Made by a program: the position numbers and the translations under genes. A stretch of DNA of 64,000 nucleotides from Aliiruegeria haliotis. Lineage in GTDB: Bacteria; Pseudomonadota; Alphaproteobacteria; Rhodobacterales; Rhodobacteraceae. The stretch is taken from NCBI RefSeq assembly GCF_003003255.1, contig NZ_PVTD01000006.1:124001-188000 (forward strand), written 5' to 3'. Below, piece by piece: positions 1-8,201 of the stretch. How positions within the stretch are numbered: the first letter of the stretch is position 1; the number at the start of each line of letters is the position of its first letter. The notes under the pieces were generated by a model. It made no database searches. It was not told the origin of the DNA and saw nothing but the letters and a program-made list of their open reading frames with translations.

Positions 1-125
1 CCCTGGCCGAACCGTTGGCAGGCACATCTCCACGTCTCCCACGCGTCGTTCAGTTGTCGACGCTTGCGCGCGCAGCAGACCTGCGGGCGAGGTTTTCTCG
101 CGTCGCGCGACGGAATCCTTTCTCT

Positions 126-149
126 ATTGCGTATTCAGAATATAGCAAT
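126..149. promoter_or_regulatory. Interrupted inverted repeat in leader of EF-hand gene
   Basis: ATTGC at 126-130 is matched by GCAAT at 145-149, with an inner TATT/AATA pair around a CAG centre. It lies about 25 bases before the start codon of the EF-hand gene, in an AT-richer patch. It could be an operator or a small leader hairpin; no regulator is identified. Confidence 0.3.
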
Positions 150-171
150 CAGATGAGAAGGGCCGTCTCCC

Positions 172-1131
172 ATGAAACCGATTTTCCTCGCCGCGATCAC
201 GGCTTCGGCGCTGGCTGCCAACCCAGTTCTTGCGCAGGACGATGCATCCGCCGCGCCGGGGGTGAATTTCCTGACCAACTGGGACGCCGACGGCGATGGA
301 ACCATTGCCCTCGACGAGCTGATCACGCGCCGCGCCGATATCTTCTCCGCCTTTGACGAAAACGAGGACGGCGCGTTGAGCGCCGAGGAGTTCGGGGTCT
401 ACGACCGGACACGCCGGGACTCCATGCAGCGTCCCGAGGACCGTGGAAATGGTCCGGGCCGGGCGGAGCAGGTGCTCGGTCTGTCTGCGTCGGACACCGA
501 CGGGAATGGCAGCGTGTCGCTGGAGGAGTTCCTGGCCGCATCCGCCGTCTGGATCGGTGTCATGGACCGGAATGGCGATGACGTTCTGACCGTGGACGAC
601 TTTGGTGCCGGCGGCCGTCAGGGTGTCGGCTCTGGACGGGGTCAGGGACATGAGCGTGGGGCCGGTCAAGGTCAAGGCCAAGGCAAAGGCAAAGGCAAAG
701 GCAAAGGTCAGGGTCAAGGCCAAGGTCAGGGGATGGGACGCCATGCGCAGATGCCGGACACCCCATATGCTCAGAAAGGGCGGGACGCAGCGTCCGGGAA
801 CGGGCGCACGCAAGGCGGAAACCGGCATCAAGGCATGGCCCCGGATCAACGACAGCGCATGGAGCGTGGGCAGGGTGGCGCCCAGGGCCACGGCCAACAG
901 GGCGGTCAGGGCAAGGGACGCTCGCAGCAGGCTGTGGCCTTTCAGGCATTCGCGACCGCCGATGGGGCGCTCTGGATTGTCGATGAACGGACTGGCGACG
1001 TTTTGATGTGCAAGGCCATTCCAGACACGAATACCGCCGCCGGGCTGCGCCCTGTCTGCATTGAAGCCGCGATCCAGCCCCCAGCTAGTGGCACGACTGC
1101 ACAGCCGCCAACCCGCGGCCGCGACCTTTGA
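172..1131 (+). CDS. Exported EF-hand calcium-binding protein with Gly-Gln/Gly-Lys repeat tract
   Basis: 319-residue protein with an N-terminal signal peptide (hydrophobic core about residues 5-20, probable cleavage near VLA-Q), so it should act in the periplasm or outside the cell. Four EF-hand loops are visible: residues 38-49 (DADGDGTIALDE), 62-73, 108-119 and 132-143. Residues about 160-188 form a low-complexity tract of alternating Gly-Gln and Gly-Lys pairs, followed by a Gln/Gly/Arg-rich region to about 240 and a short ordered C-terminus. The most likely role is calcium binding or sensing. It lies 76 bases upstream of, and co-directional with, a Ca2+-type P-ATPase, which supports a calcium-related job. 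The basic repeat tract is unusual and could bind anions or surfaces. No enzymatic domain is seen. Confidence 0.8.
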   Translation: MKPIFLAAITASALAANPVLAQDDASAAPGVNFLTNWDADGDGTIALDELITRRADIFSAFDENEDGALSAEEFGVYDRTRRDSMQRPEDRGNGPGRAEQVLGLSASDTDGNGSVSLEEFLAASAVWIGVMDRNGDDVLTVDDFGAGGRQGVGSGRGQGHERGAGQGQGQGKGKGKGKGQGQGQGQGMGRHAQMPDTPYAQKGRDAASGNGRTQGGNRHQGMAPDQRQRMERGQGGAQGHGQQGGQGKGRSQQAVAFQAFATADGALWIVDERTGDVLMCKAIPDTNTAAGLRPVCIEAAIQPPASGTTAQPPTRGRDL

Positions 1132-1207
1132 TCTGCCGCGAACGTGCCGGTAGACTGGGAGTGCGCCCCGAGGGCCGAGACGTGGCGACGGGACGACAGC
1201 GAAGTCG

Positions 1208-3958
1208 ATGGAGTCGATCATGTCGAGCGTCGCACGGACCTTCGGATCGCCCCAACCGGATCGGCTGCCGGCGTGGTCCCGGGACGGTGCGGAGGTGGCT
1301 TCCGACTTTTCGGTCACGCCATCGACGGGGCTGGACCCCTCCGAAGCTGCCCGGCGGCGCGCGGAGACCGGTCCCAACCGCCTTGCGGAGGCAAAACCCC
1401 TGCCGTCCTGGGTTATGTTCCTGAGGCAGTTTGCCAGTCCGCTGCTGATCATCCTGATCGCCGGATCGATGGTCTCGGCCTTGACCGGGCACCGGGTCGA
1501 TGCCGTCGCGATCCTGGCCATCGCGATCTTCAACGCTTTCGTCACCCACTGGCAGGAACACAAGGCCGCGCAATCTCTTGCGGCCCTTCGCAGGATGTCG
1601 GCCCCGTGGGCCTGCGTTCGCCGAGGCGGGCGACCGGTCGAGATTCCTGCCGCAGATATCGTTCCGGGCGATATCCTGATCGTGAAGGCCGGCGATATTC
1701 TCGCGGCGGACATCCGTTTCCTGGTGGCCAGTCGCGTGCAGGTAAACGAATCCACGCTGACCGGAGAATCCGAGCCTGTGGACAAGCAGGCCGATCCGAT
1801 CCCCGGCGAAGACGTTGCATTGGCGGACCGGTCGAACATGGGCCTCATGAGCACGCAGGTCACCGGCGGCAGTGGCGAGGGGATCGTGGTCGGCACGGGG
1901 ATGGACACCGAGGTCGGCCGCATCGCCGATCTGATGACCGCGGCCAAAGAGCCCAAGACCCCTTTGCAGCTCAAGATCGGCGTCCTTTCGAGGGTGTTGG
2001 TGGTCGCCGCGCTGATCGTCGTGGCAATCGTGATCGGCGTTGGTGTGATCAACGGCATGGGGACCTCCGAGATGCTGAACACGGCGATCTCGCTTTCTGT
2101 GGCCGCGATTCCGGAGGGCTTGCCGACAGTGGTGACCATCGTGCTCACGCTCGGCGCGCGGAACATGGCAGCAAGCAATGCGCTGGCGCGGCGCCTGTCC
2201 TCGGTCGAGACGCTGGGAAGCACGTCGGTGATCTGCACGGACAAGACCGGCACGCTGACCCAGAACCAGATGCAGGTGATGCGGTGCTGGGTGGCCGGCA
2301 AGCGCTGGGACGTCACGGGCGAGGGGTTCTATCCCGAGGGCGCCTTCGTGGACGCCGCCGGGACCGCGGCCGAGATCGACACCGAACCGGACCTGCGAGA
2401 AATGCTGTCCGTCTCCGCACTTTGCAATGACGCGCAGCTGGTCGAGGCAGACGGGCGGCCGGCGATCCTGGGCAATCCGACCGAAGGGGCGCTGGTCGTC
2501 GCGGCGGCAAAGGTCGGCATTTCCCGGCAGAAGATGCTCGAAGCGAAGGTGCAGATCCTGCGACGCTTCCCGTTCGACGCGACACGGAAAATGATGTCGG
2601 TGGTGATGCGGTTTCCGGACGGCCGAACGGTCCTTGGCATCAAGGGCGCACCGGACGTCCTCCTTTCGCGGTCAAGCCATCTGCGCATCGCCGGCGAGAC
2701 GCTGGAAATGGCGCCGGCCCATCGCGATGCTGTCGAAGCCGTGATCGCGAGCTTTGCGAGCGAGGGGCTGCGGACACTTGCGGTCGCCATCCGGGATCTC
2801 TCGGCGAAGGAACCGGACCAGGGAAACCCCGAGAAGAAGCTGGTCTTGCTGGGGATCTACGGGATCATGGACCCGCCGCGTGCCGAAGTGCCCGGTGCCG
2901 TTGCCGAGGCCCGTCGCGCTGGCATCCGCACCGTCATGATCACCGGTGACCACGCCGTGACGGCCAGGGCAATTGCCGGGCAAATCGGTATCAGGACCGG
3001 CACGGCTCAGACAGTGCACAAGGGCGTGGAACTGGACCTGATGAGTGACGAGAACCTGACGTCGGTCGTGCGCCACGCTGCGGTCTTCGCCCGGGTCACG
3101 CCCGAGCACAAGCTTCGCATCGTTCGCGCATTGCAGCGAAACGGCGAGGTCACGGCGATGACCGGCGACGGCGTCAACGACGCGCCGGCACTCAGAGCCG
3201 CGGATATCGGCGTTGCGATGGGCCTTTCTGGTACGCAGGTGGGCAAGGACAGCGCGGCGCTGGTGCTGCTGGACGACAATTTCGCGACAATCGTCACGGC
3301 CGTGCGAGAGGGGCGGCGGATCTACGACAACTTGCTCAAGTTCATCCGGCAGGAACTGACAGCCAACGTGGCGGAGGTGACGACGATCCTCTTTGCGTTT
3401 CTGTTGATGGGCGCGAATCCGTTGCTGCCGGTCACGCCGCTGATGATCCTCTGGGTCAATCTCGTCTCGGACGGCCTTCCGGCGCTTACGCTGGGGTTCG
3501 AGGCGGCAGAGCCCGACCTGATGTCCCGTCCACCCCGCCCCCGCAACGAGGACTTTTTCGCGGCCGGAATGAAGGAGCGGATCCTGATCCGTGGGACGCT
3601 CGTGGGTTTGCTGACTTTCTATGTCTTCCGGGTGTTTCTGGAACAGGGCGCGACGCTTGACCATGCCCGCACAGCGGCATTCATGACGCTTATCTTCGCG
3701 CAGATCTGGCATGTCTTTGATGCAAGGACGACCACGACGCTCTTTCGCAAGTCGCCGCTGGGCAATCGGACGCTGCTGGGCGCCGTGGCGGCGTCAATCC
3801 TGCTGTCGCTGCTGGCGACCTATACCGGTGCCGGGCACGTGGTCCTTGGCACCGCGTCTCTTCCGCTTCCGCACCTTGTAGGCACATTCTTCCTGGCCTC
3901 GCTGCCGACATTGCTGCTGTCCGGCATCAAGGAGGTTTTCGGGGTGACGTGGCTCTGA
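1208..3958 (+). CDS. Cation-transporting P-type ATPase, P2A calcium-pump type
   Basis: 916-residue inner-membrane pump of the usual length for the family. The TGES actuator motif is near residue 185, the phosphorylated aspartate is D345 in DKTGT, and the hinge motif TGDGVND begins at 652. Ion-site residues of SERCA-type pumps are present: PEGLP in M4, an N-x-x-E pair in M5 (ANVAEV) and N/D in M6 (NLVSDGLP), which argues for Ca2+ export driven by ATP rather than Na+/K+ or heavy-metal transport. An N-terminal cation-ATPase domain is present. The start at 1208 (MESIMSS) or the ATG 12 bases later are both possible. The preceding EF-hand gene suggests a two-gene calcium homeostasis unit. Mn2+ cannot be excluded as substrate. 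Confidence 0.9.
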   Translation: MESIMSSVARTFGSPQPDRLPAWSRDGAEVASDFSVTPSTGLDPSEAARRRAETGPNRLAEAKPLPSWVMFLRQFASPLLIILIAGSMVSALTGHRVDAVAILAIAIFNAFVTHWQEHKAAQSLAALRRMSAPWACVRRGGRPVEIPAADIVPGDILIVKAGDILAADIRFLVASRVQVNESTLTGESEPVDKQADPIPGEDVALADRSNMGLMSTQVTGGSGEGIVVGTGMDTEVGRIADLMTAAKEPKTPLQLKIGVLSRVLVVAALIVVAIVIGVGVINGMGTSEMLNTAISLSVAAIPEGLPTVVTIVLTLGARNMAASNALARRLSSVETLGSTSVICTDKTGTLTQNQMQVMRCWVAGKRWDVTGEGFYPEGAFVDAAGTAAEIDTEPDLREMLSVSALCNDAQLVEADGRPAILGNPTEGALVVAAAKVGISRQKMLEAKVQILRRFPFDATRKMMSVVMRFPDGRTVLGIKGAPDVLLSRSSHLRIAGETLEMAPAHRDAVEAVIASFASEGLRTLAVAIRDLSAKEPDQGNPEKKLVLLGIYGIMDPPRAEVPGAVAEARRAGIRTVMITGDHAVTARAIAGQIGIRTGTAQTVHKGVELDLMSDENLTSVVRHAAVFARVTPEHKLRIVRALQRNGEVTAMTGDGVNDAPALRAADIGVAMGLSGTQVGKDSAALVLLDDNFATIVTAVREGRRIYDNLLKFIRQELTANVAEVTTILFAFLLMGANPLLPVTPLMILWVNLVSDGLPALTLGFEAAEPDLMSRPPRPRNEDFFAAGMKERILIRGTLVGLLTFYVFRVFLEQGATLDHARTAAFMTLIFAQIWHVFDARTTTTLFRKSPLGNRTLLGAVAASILLSLLATYTGAGHVVLGTASLPLPHLVGTFFLASLPTLLLSGIKEVFGVTWL

Positions 3959-4206
3959 AGCGGGATTGGCTCTTTCAGAAATGCGAATCGGCGCGGCATT
4001 GCCGTCGCATGGTTCGGAAGGAGGCAAGCGGATCGGGCGGGGCGTTTCCGGTAGTGGTTTGTGGAGATACGGCCGCACCGGAACTGACGGAGGATGGCGC
4101 CGCAATCGGATTGCCGATGTCGGGCGAAAGGGCAGGCGATCCCTGTTACCAAAAAAGCAGTGCGATCACCGACGCGCGGCGAGTTGGTCGCCGTGAGTCC
4201 CGCGTT

Positions 4207-5220
4207 TCAGAACCCCATGACCCTGTCGACGAGCCAGAAGGTGGCCACACTGCCGATGGCATAGCCCATCATCGCGGTGCCCGGCGAATGGGCTTCTCTC
4301 ATCGAGCGGACCATCCCGGGAACGATCCGCCGGATCATCCCTATTGCCACGAGAACGGCGGCGACGAAGGTCAGTTGACCCAGCTCGACTCCGACGTTGA
4401 AGGCCAGCAACGCAACCGGAATATCGCCCTGCGGCAGGCCGATTTCGGTCAGCGCACCGGCAAATCCGAGCCCGTGCAGCAGGCCGAACGAGAAGGAGAC
4501 CAGCCACGGTGCGCGTTCGGAAAGCCGATAGGCGCCGTCCTCATGCTTCAGGATCTCCACCGCGAGGAACACGATGGAGAGCGCGATGCAGGCCTCGACT
4601 GGTGGACCCGGCACGGTGACATGCCCGAGAGCGGCGAGGGCCAGCGTGATCGAATGCGCCAATGTGAAGGCCGTGATCGCGCCGACCAACCGCCATGGGT
4701 CCCGGATCAACACTAGAAGGGCGAACACGAAAAGCAGGTGGTCCCAGCCTTCGAGGATATGGTCGAAGCCCAAACCGATGTAGCTGAGGAAAACGCTGCC
4801 GGTCGACAGGGTTTCGGGCAGCCGGTAGGCCGGTTCACCGGGTGTCAGCCGTATGGTCGAAACGGGTTCGTCAAGCGGCTGGACCCGCAGCAGCACATCT
4901 GTTCGCTGGGCGTCCAGCCCGGGGATCGAGACGATGCCGCCGCCGATCCCGTCGGGGCAGCTGGCCACCCAGCCGGTGATCCATGCATAGCCGTCGGACT
5001 TGGGGGCGTCGCCCCGCCGCGGGGTGCAGGTCTCTGGCAGGTCCGCATCGATGTCCATGGGGGCACCCTGCACGTCCGGACGACGCCAGAACACCTGCCA
5101 GGTTTCCGGTGTGAGCTGGCGCAGGTCGAGGTAGCCCGGCTCAAGCGCGTGCGACATCGCGCCTGCCGCCGAGGCCAGCACCAGGAGCCACGCCAGAACG
5201 ATTTTCCGCCCCAGGTTCAC
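4207..5220 (-). CDS. HupE/UreJ family membrane protein
   Basis: 337 residues from a GTG start at 5220 that overlaps the stop of the upstream prolyl-isomerase gene (GTGA), so the two are translationally coupled. A signal peptide/TM (residues about 5-22) is followed by a roughly 150-residue extracytoplasmic part and then about six membrane helices. Histidine/aspartate-containing motifs typical of HupE/UreJ_2 are visible: GFDHILEGWDHLLF, LAHSITLALAALG and SFGLLHGLGFAG. HupE proteins are implicated in nickel or cobalt passage for hydrogenase/urease, but no such enzymes are in this window, so the substrate is unknown. Longer in-frame starts reach into the neighbouring gene and are not used. Confidence 0.8.
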   Translation of the reverse strand: MNLGRKIVLAWLLVLASAAGAMSHALEPGYLDLRQLTPETWQVFWRRPDVQGAPMDIDADLPETCTPRRGDAPKSDGYAWITGWVASCPDGIGGGIVSIPGLDAQRTDVLLRVQPLDEPVSTIRLTPGEPAYRLPETLSTGSVFLSYIGLGFDHILEGWDHLLFVFALLVLIRDPWRLVGAITAFTLAHSITLALAALGHVTVPGPPVEACIALSIVFLAVEILKHEDGAYRLSERAPWLVSFSFGLLHGLGFAGALTEIGLPQGDIPVALLAFNVGVELGQLTFVAAVLVAIGMIRRIVPGMVRSMREAHSPGTAMMGYAIGSVATFWLVDRVMGF

Positions 5221-6050
5221 CGGTTGGCCTCGCCGGGTTGCGCAACGCTTTCGGGCAAAACGATCTCGTATTGCGCTTTCAGCCCTTCGATCTGGGCTTC
5301 GGTCAATGTCTCCGAGGTCTCCCTGCGCCAGTCCAGCAGGACGCTGTCGCGAACTTGATCGAGCGTGGGTACCTCGGCCGGCCTGGCCTCCAGAACCCGC
5401 ACCAGATGCGGACCGTAGCCGGAAGTGACCGGGCCGGCCCATTCGCCGACGGGTTGCTGCACCAACTGCGCGAAGAAACCCCGCCCGAAGGTTGCATCCA
5501 CCGTCCGTTCGCCTGCCGCCTGCATCGCCGGAGGCAGTAGTGACCGGCCAGAGAGCGTCCCGGGGTCCGCGCCGCCCTTCAAGGCTGCCAAGGTAGCTGT
5601 CGGATCGGTCCCTTCCGGCAGTTGCATCTGTTCGAACTCCAGCGTCGCGGAGCGCACGAAACGGTCGGGGTGGCGCTCCAGATGCGCCGCTAGGTCATCG
5701 TCCCCCGGAACCATGGATTGCGCGACCGATGTCGTCAGGAAAGACATCTTTTGCGACAGACGGTTTCGGATGACTCCGTCGCCCTGATCGAGGCCAAGCG
5801 CCTTTGCCTCGCGTACGAGCACTTCTTCGCGCACCATGGACTCCACGAGCGCGGCCAGTTCGTCCTCGGTCGGCGGCCGTCGCCAGGTCCCCTGGAACTG
5901 TGCTTCGAGCCGTTCGACATCCTGCGCATCGATCACGATTTGGCCGTCCGTGTCCGCTTCCGGATCGGGCGGATTCAGCCATGCGTACCATCCGAAGATA
6001 GCAAGGCCCAGGAGCAGGAAATGAAACAGGGGCTCTTTGAGTAAACGCAT
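5217..6050 (-). CDS. PpiC-type peptidyl-prolyl isomerase, membrane anchored
   Basis: 277 residues starting at ATG 6050 (MRLLKEPLFHFLLLG), with a GGAAGG ribosome-binding site 4 bases upstream. One N-terminal membrane anchor (about residues 9-25) precedes a SurA-N-like helical region (residues 30-120) and a C-terminal parvulin-like part ending in a helical tail. It is expected to catalyse cis-trans isomerisation of proline bonds in the periplasm and assist folding of exported proteins. It pairs with the HupE-family gene downstream by a 4-base overlap, an arrangement I recall from other alphaproteobacteria, suggesting a chaperone role for that membrane protein. The parvulin part is divergent, so activity is inferred from family resemblance. 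Confidence 0.75.
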   Translation of the reverse strand: MRLLKEPLFHFLLLGLAIFGWYAWLNPPDPEADTDGQIVIDAQDVERLEAQFQGTWRRPPTEDELAALVESMVREEVLVREAKALGLDQGDGVIRNRLSQKMSFLTTSVAQSMVPGDDDLAAHLERHPDRFVRSATLEFEQMQLPEGTDPTATLAALKGGADPGTLSGRSLLPPAMQAAGERTVDATFGRGFFAQLVQQPVGEWAGPVTSGYGPHLVRVLEARPAEVPTLDQVRDSVLLDWRRETSETLTEAQIEGLKAQYEIVLPESVAQPGEANR

Positions 6051-6565
6051 CCGGCCTTCCGAAAAAATGCTGCGATCGACGCAGACTAACAGCAGGCGTT
6101 GGCGACGCAATCGGGAAGTCGCCCGGTTCAGGAGTGGTTGGGGTGACGTCACCCGGCCGGCCTGTGATCCCCGGGGCGCAGCCACACATCCGTGCTCCCG
6201 GGGGTAAAGCTCGCCGTGGGCCGTCGGCGTTCCCGGAGGGTGGCGAATCGGGAGCGGTCACGGAGTGCGGGGGAGGGCGCCTGGCCATTGCAAGTTCCCT
6301 GTGTTTGCTCCGATGACGCAACGAAGGCGCCGCCACATGGCGCATTTTTCGCTGGCTGCCGGAATTGCCCCGGCATAACGTGAGGGTCATGCCCGCGAAC
6401 CGCGCAAGGGGTCAGCATCCAAGAGGATCGTGGGCATCGCAACTCGGGAGGTATTCGTGGCGGAGATGTGAAACGAGCGGGGTGTCCCTGTCGGATTTCA
6501 GGTCCTGTCACTGCCGACCCAAGCAACACGCCTAAAAAAGGCGAACCATCACGGGAGATTGATCC
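6051..6565. other. Intergenic region between prolyl isomerase and peptide ABC operon
   Basis: This 515-base stretch separates divergent genes and should hold both promoters. No protein gene is convincing here. A short stem-loop with a T-run lies at 6326-6348, and CGCC-TAAAAAA-GGCG lies about 25 bases before the dppA-like start. No sigma-70 promoter stands out. Confidence 0.5.
6326..6348 (+). terminator. Short stem-loop followed by TTTTT in leader of ABC operon
   Basis: GCGCC (6326-6330) pairs with GGCGC (6338-6342) around a 7-base loop, followed directly by ATTTTT. It has the form of a small intrinsic terminator on the plus strand but has no gene just upstream; it may end a short leader RNA or act as an attenuator for the peptide ABC operon. 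Confidence 0.35.
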
Positions 6566-8146
6566 TTGATCAGAAAAGTAACCATTGCTGCCCAGGCCGC
6601 GCTTCTGGCGTCCACGGGCCTCGTTTCGGCGGAGACGCTGAACTGGGCACGCGCCGGCGACAGCCTGACGCTCGATCCGCATGCCCAGAACGAGGGTCCG
6701 ACCCACGCTCTGGCCCACCAGATCTACGAGCCGCTGCTGATCCGCGACATGACCGGCCAGATGGTGCCGGCACTGGCCACCGAATGGGGCCCGAATGCCG
6801 ACGATCCGAATGTCTGGACGTTCAAGCTGCGGGAAGGCGTGACCTATCACGACGGCGCTGCGTTTGACTCCGAGGACGTGCTGTTCTCGCTGGAGCGCGC
6901 GCAGTCCGAGGACAGCGACATGAAAGAGTTGCTCAACTCGATCAAGGAGGTCCGCGCCCCCGATGCCTCCACGATCGAGATCGAGACCGATGGTCCGAAC
7001 CCGATCCTGGCCAACAACCTGACCAACCTGTTCATCATGGACAAGGGCTGGGCAGAGGCCAACGACGTGGTCAAGGTGCAGGACTTCGAGGGCGGTGAAG
7101 AGACGTTTGCCTCGCGCAATGCCAACGGCACAGGCCCCTACAAGCTGACGTCCCGTGCTCCCGACAGCCTGACGGAGCTGGAAGCTTTCGACGGATACTG
7201 GGGCAAGGGCGAGTTCCCGCTCGAGATCACCAAGATCAAGTATACCCCGATCAAGAACGCCGCGACCCGCGTCGCCGCACTCCTGTCGGGCGAGGTGGAC
7301 TTCATCCAGGACGTTCCGGTGCAGGACCTCGGACGCGTGGATGCCGATGAAAACCTCAAGGTGATCAAGGCGCCGCAGAACCGGGTGATCTTCTTCGGCC
7401 TCAACCTGGGCGACGACGATCTGACGACCGACGATGTCGAGGGCGCCAACCCCTTCGCCGACAAACGCGTGCGTCAGGCCATGAACATGGCGATCAACCG
7501 CGAAGCGATCATGAAGGTCGTCATGCGCGACCAGTCGATCCCGGCCGGTGTCGCCATGCCGCCTTTCGTGAACGGCTGGACCGAGGCGCTGGACACCATC
7601 CCGTCCAACGACATCGAGGCCGCGAAGGCACTGGTGGCCGAGGCCGGCTACGGTGACGGCTTCACCGTGACCCTGCACTGCCCGAACGACCGCTACATCA
7701 ACGACGAGGCGATCTGTCAGGCCGCCGTCGGAATGATGGCGCAGATCGGCATCACGGTGAACCTGGATGCCAAGCCCAAGGCGCAGCACTTCCCGCAGAT
7801 CAACAACCTGGAAACCGACTTCTACATGCTCGGCTGGGGTGTCCCGACCTACGATTCGGAGTACATCTTCAACTTCCTGGTGCACACCAAGACCGAGAAC
7901 CGCGGTTCCTGGAATGGCACTCGCTACTCCAACCCGGATATCGACGCGAAGATCGTGTCGCTGGCCTCGGAAACCGATCTTGCCAAGCGTGACGCCACCA
8001 TCGCCGAGATCTGGGCCGCCGTGCAGGACGAGATCCTGTACCTGCCGATCCACCACCAGGTGCTCAACTGGGGCATGTCGAACAAGGTCGAGACCGTCGT
8101 CGACCCCGAAGATGTGCCGAAGTTCAAGTATTTCACTCTGAACTGA
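6566..8146 (+). CDS. Peptide/nickel-type ABC transporter substrate-binding protein
   Basis: 526-residue family-5 (DppA/OppA-like) periplasmic binding protein. The start is TTG at 6566, preceded by GGGAG with 8-base spacing; no ATG fits. The signal peptide spans residues 1-22 (VSA-ETLNWARAGD). The mature protein opens with the typical LTLDPHAQNEG and IYEPLL segments. It should capture oligopeptides, dipeptides or a similar solute and deliver them to the permeases that follow. It heads a four-gene operon, separated from the first permease by a 55-base gap containing a strong stem-loop (8155-8180). The substrate cannot be set from sequence alone: opines, glutathione, heme or nickel are alternatives within this family. 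Confidence 0.88.
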   Translation: MIRKVTIAAQAALLASTGLVSAETLNWARAGDSLTLDPHAQNEGPTHALAHQIYEPLLIRDMTGQMVPALATEWGPNADDPNVWTFKLREGVTYHDGAAFDSEDVLFSLERAQSEDSDMKELLNSIKEVRAPDASTIEIETDGPNPILANNLTNLFIMDKGWAEANDVVKVQDFEGGEETFASRNANGTGPYKLTSRAPDSLTELEAFDGYWGKGEFPLEITKIKYTPIKNAATRVAALLSGEVDFIQDVPVQDLGRVDADENLKVIKAPQNRVIFFGLNLGDDDLTTDDVEGANPFADKRVRQAMNMAINREAIMKVVMRDQSIPAGVAMPPFVNGWTEALDTIPSNDIEAAKALVAEAGYGDGFTVTLHCPNDRYINDEAICQAAVGMMAQIGITVNLDAKPKAQHFPQINNLETDFYMLGWGVPTYDSEYIFNFLVHTKTENRGSWNGTRYSNPDIDAKIVSLASETDLAKRDATIAEIWAAVQDEILYLPIHHQVLNWGMSNKVETVVDPEDVPKFKYFTLN

Positions 8147-8154
8147 TCCAAGTG

Positions 8155-8180
8155 CGCCGCCTCCCCTCGCGGAGGCGGCG
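8155..8180 (+). repeat. Intercistronic stem-loop after binding-protein gene
   Basis: CGCCGCCTCC (8155-8164) and GGAGGCGGCG (8171-8180) form a perfect 10-bp stem with a 6-base loop, 8 bases after the binding-protein stop codon. There is no T-run. Such hairpins commonly shield the upstream mRNA segment and reduce read-through, giving more binding protein than permease. Confidence 0.75.
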
Positions 8181-8201
8181 TCCCCCTTCCGAGGACGGAA
8201 A

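Noticed and set aside
124-2316. Long minus-strand open frame opposite the EF-hand and P-ATPase genes
   Set aside because: Arg/Ser/Pro-rich composition and no family motifs; it is the antisense shadow of two well-supported genes in GC-rich DNA.
4177-4193. Hairpin CGGCGA/TCGCCG near a T-run downstream of the HupE-family gene
   Set aside because: The T-run on the minus strand is about 12 bases beyond the stem and the stem is short, so it does not qualify as an intrinsic terminator.
6149-8056. 635-codon minus-strand open frame opposite the peptide-binding-protein gene
   Set aside because: Low-complexity His/Val/Arg/Asp pattern typical of an antisense frame; the plus-strand gene has clear family motifs and signal peptide.
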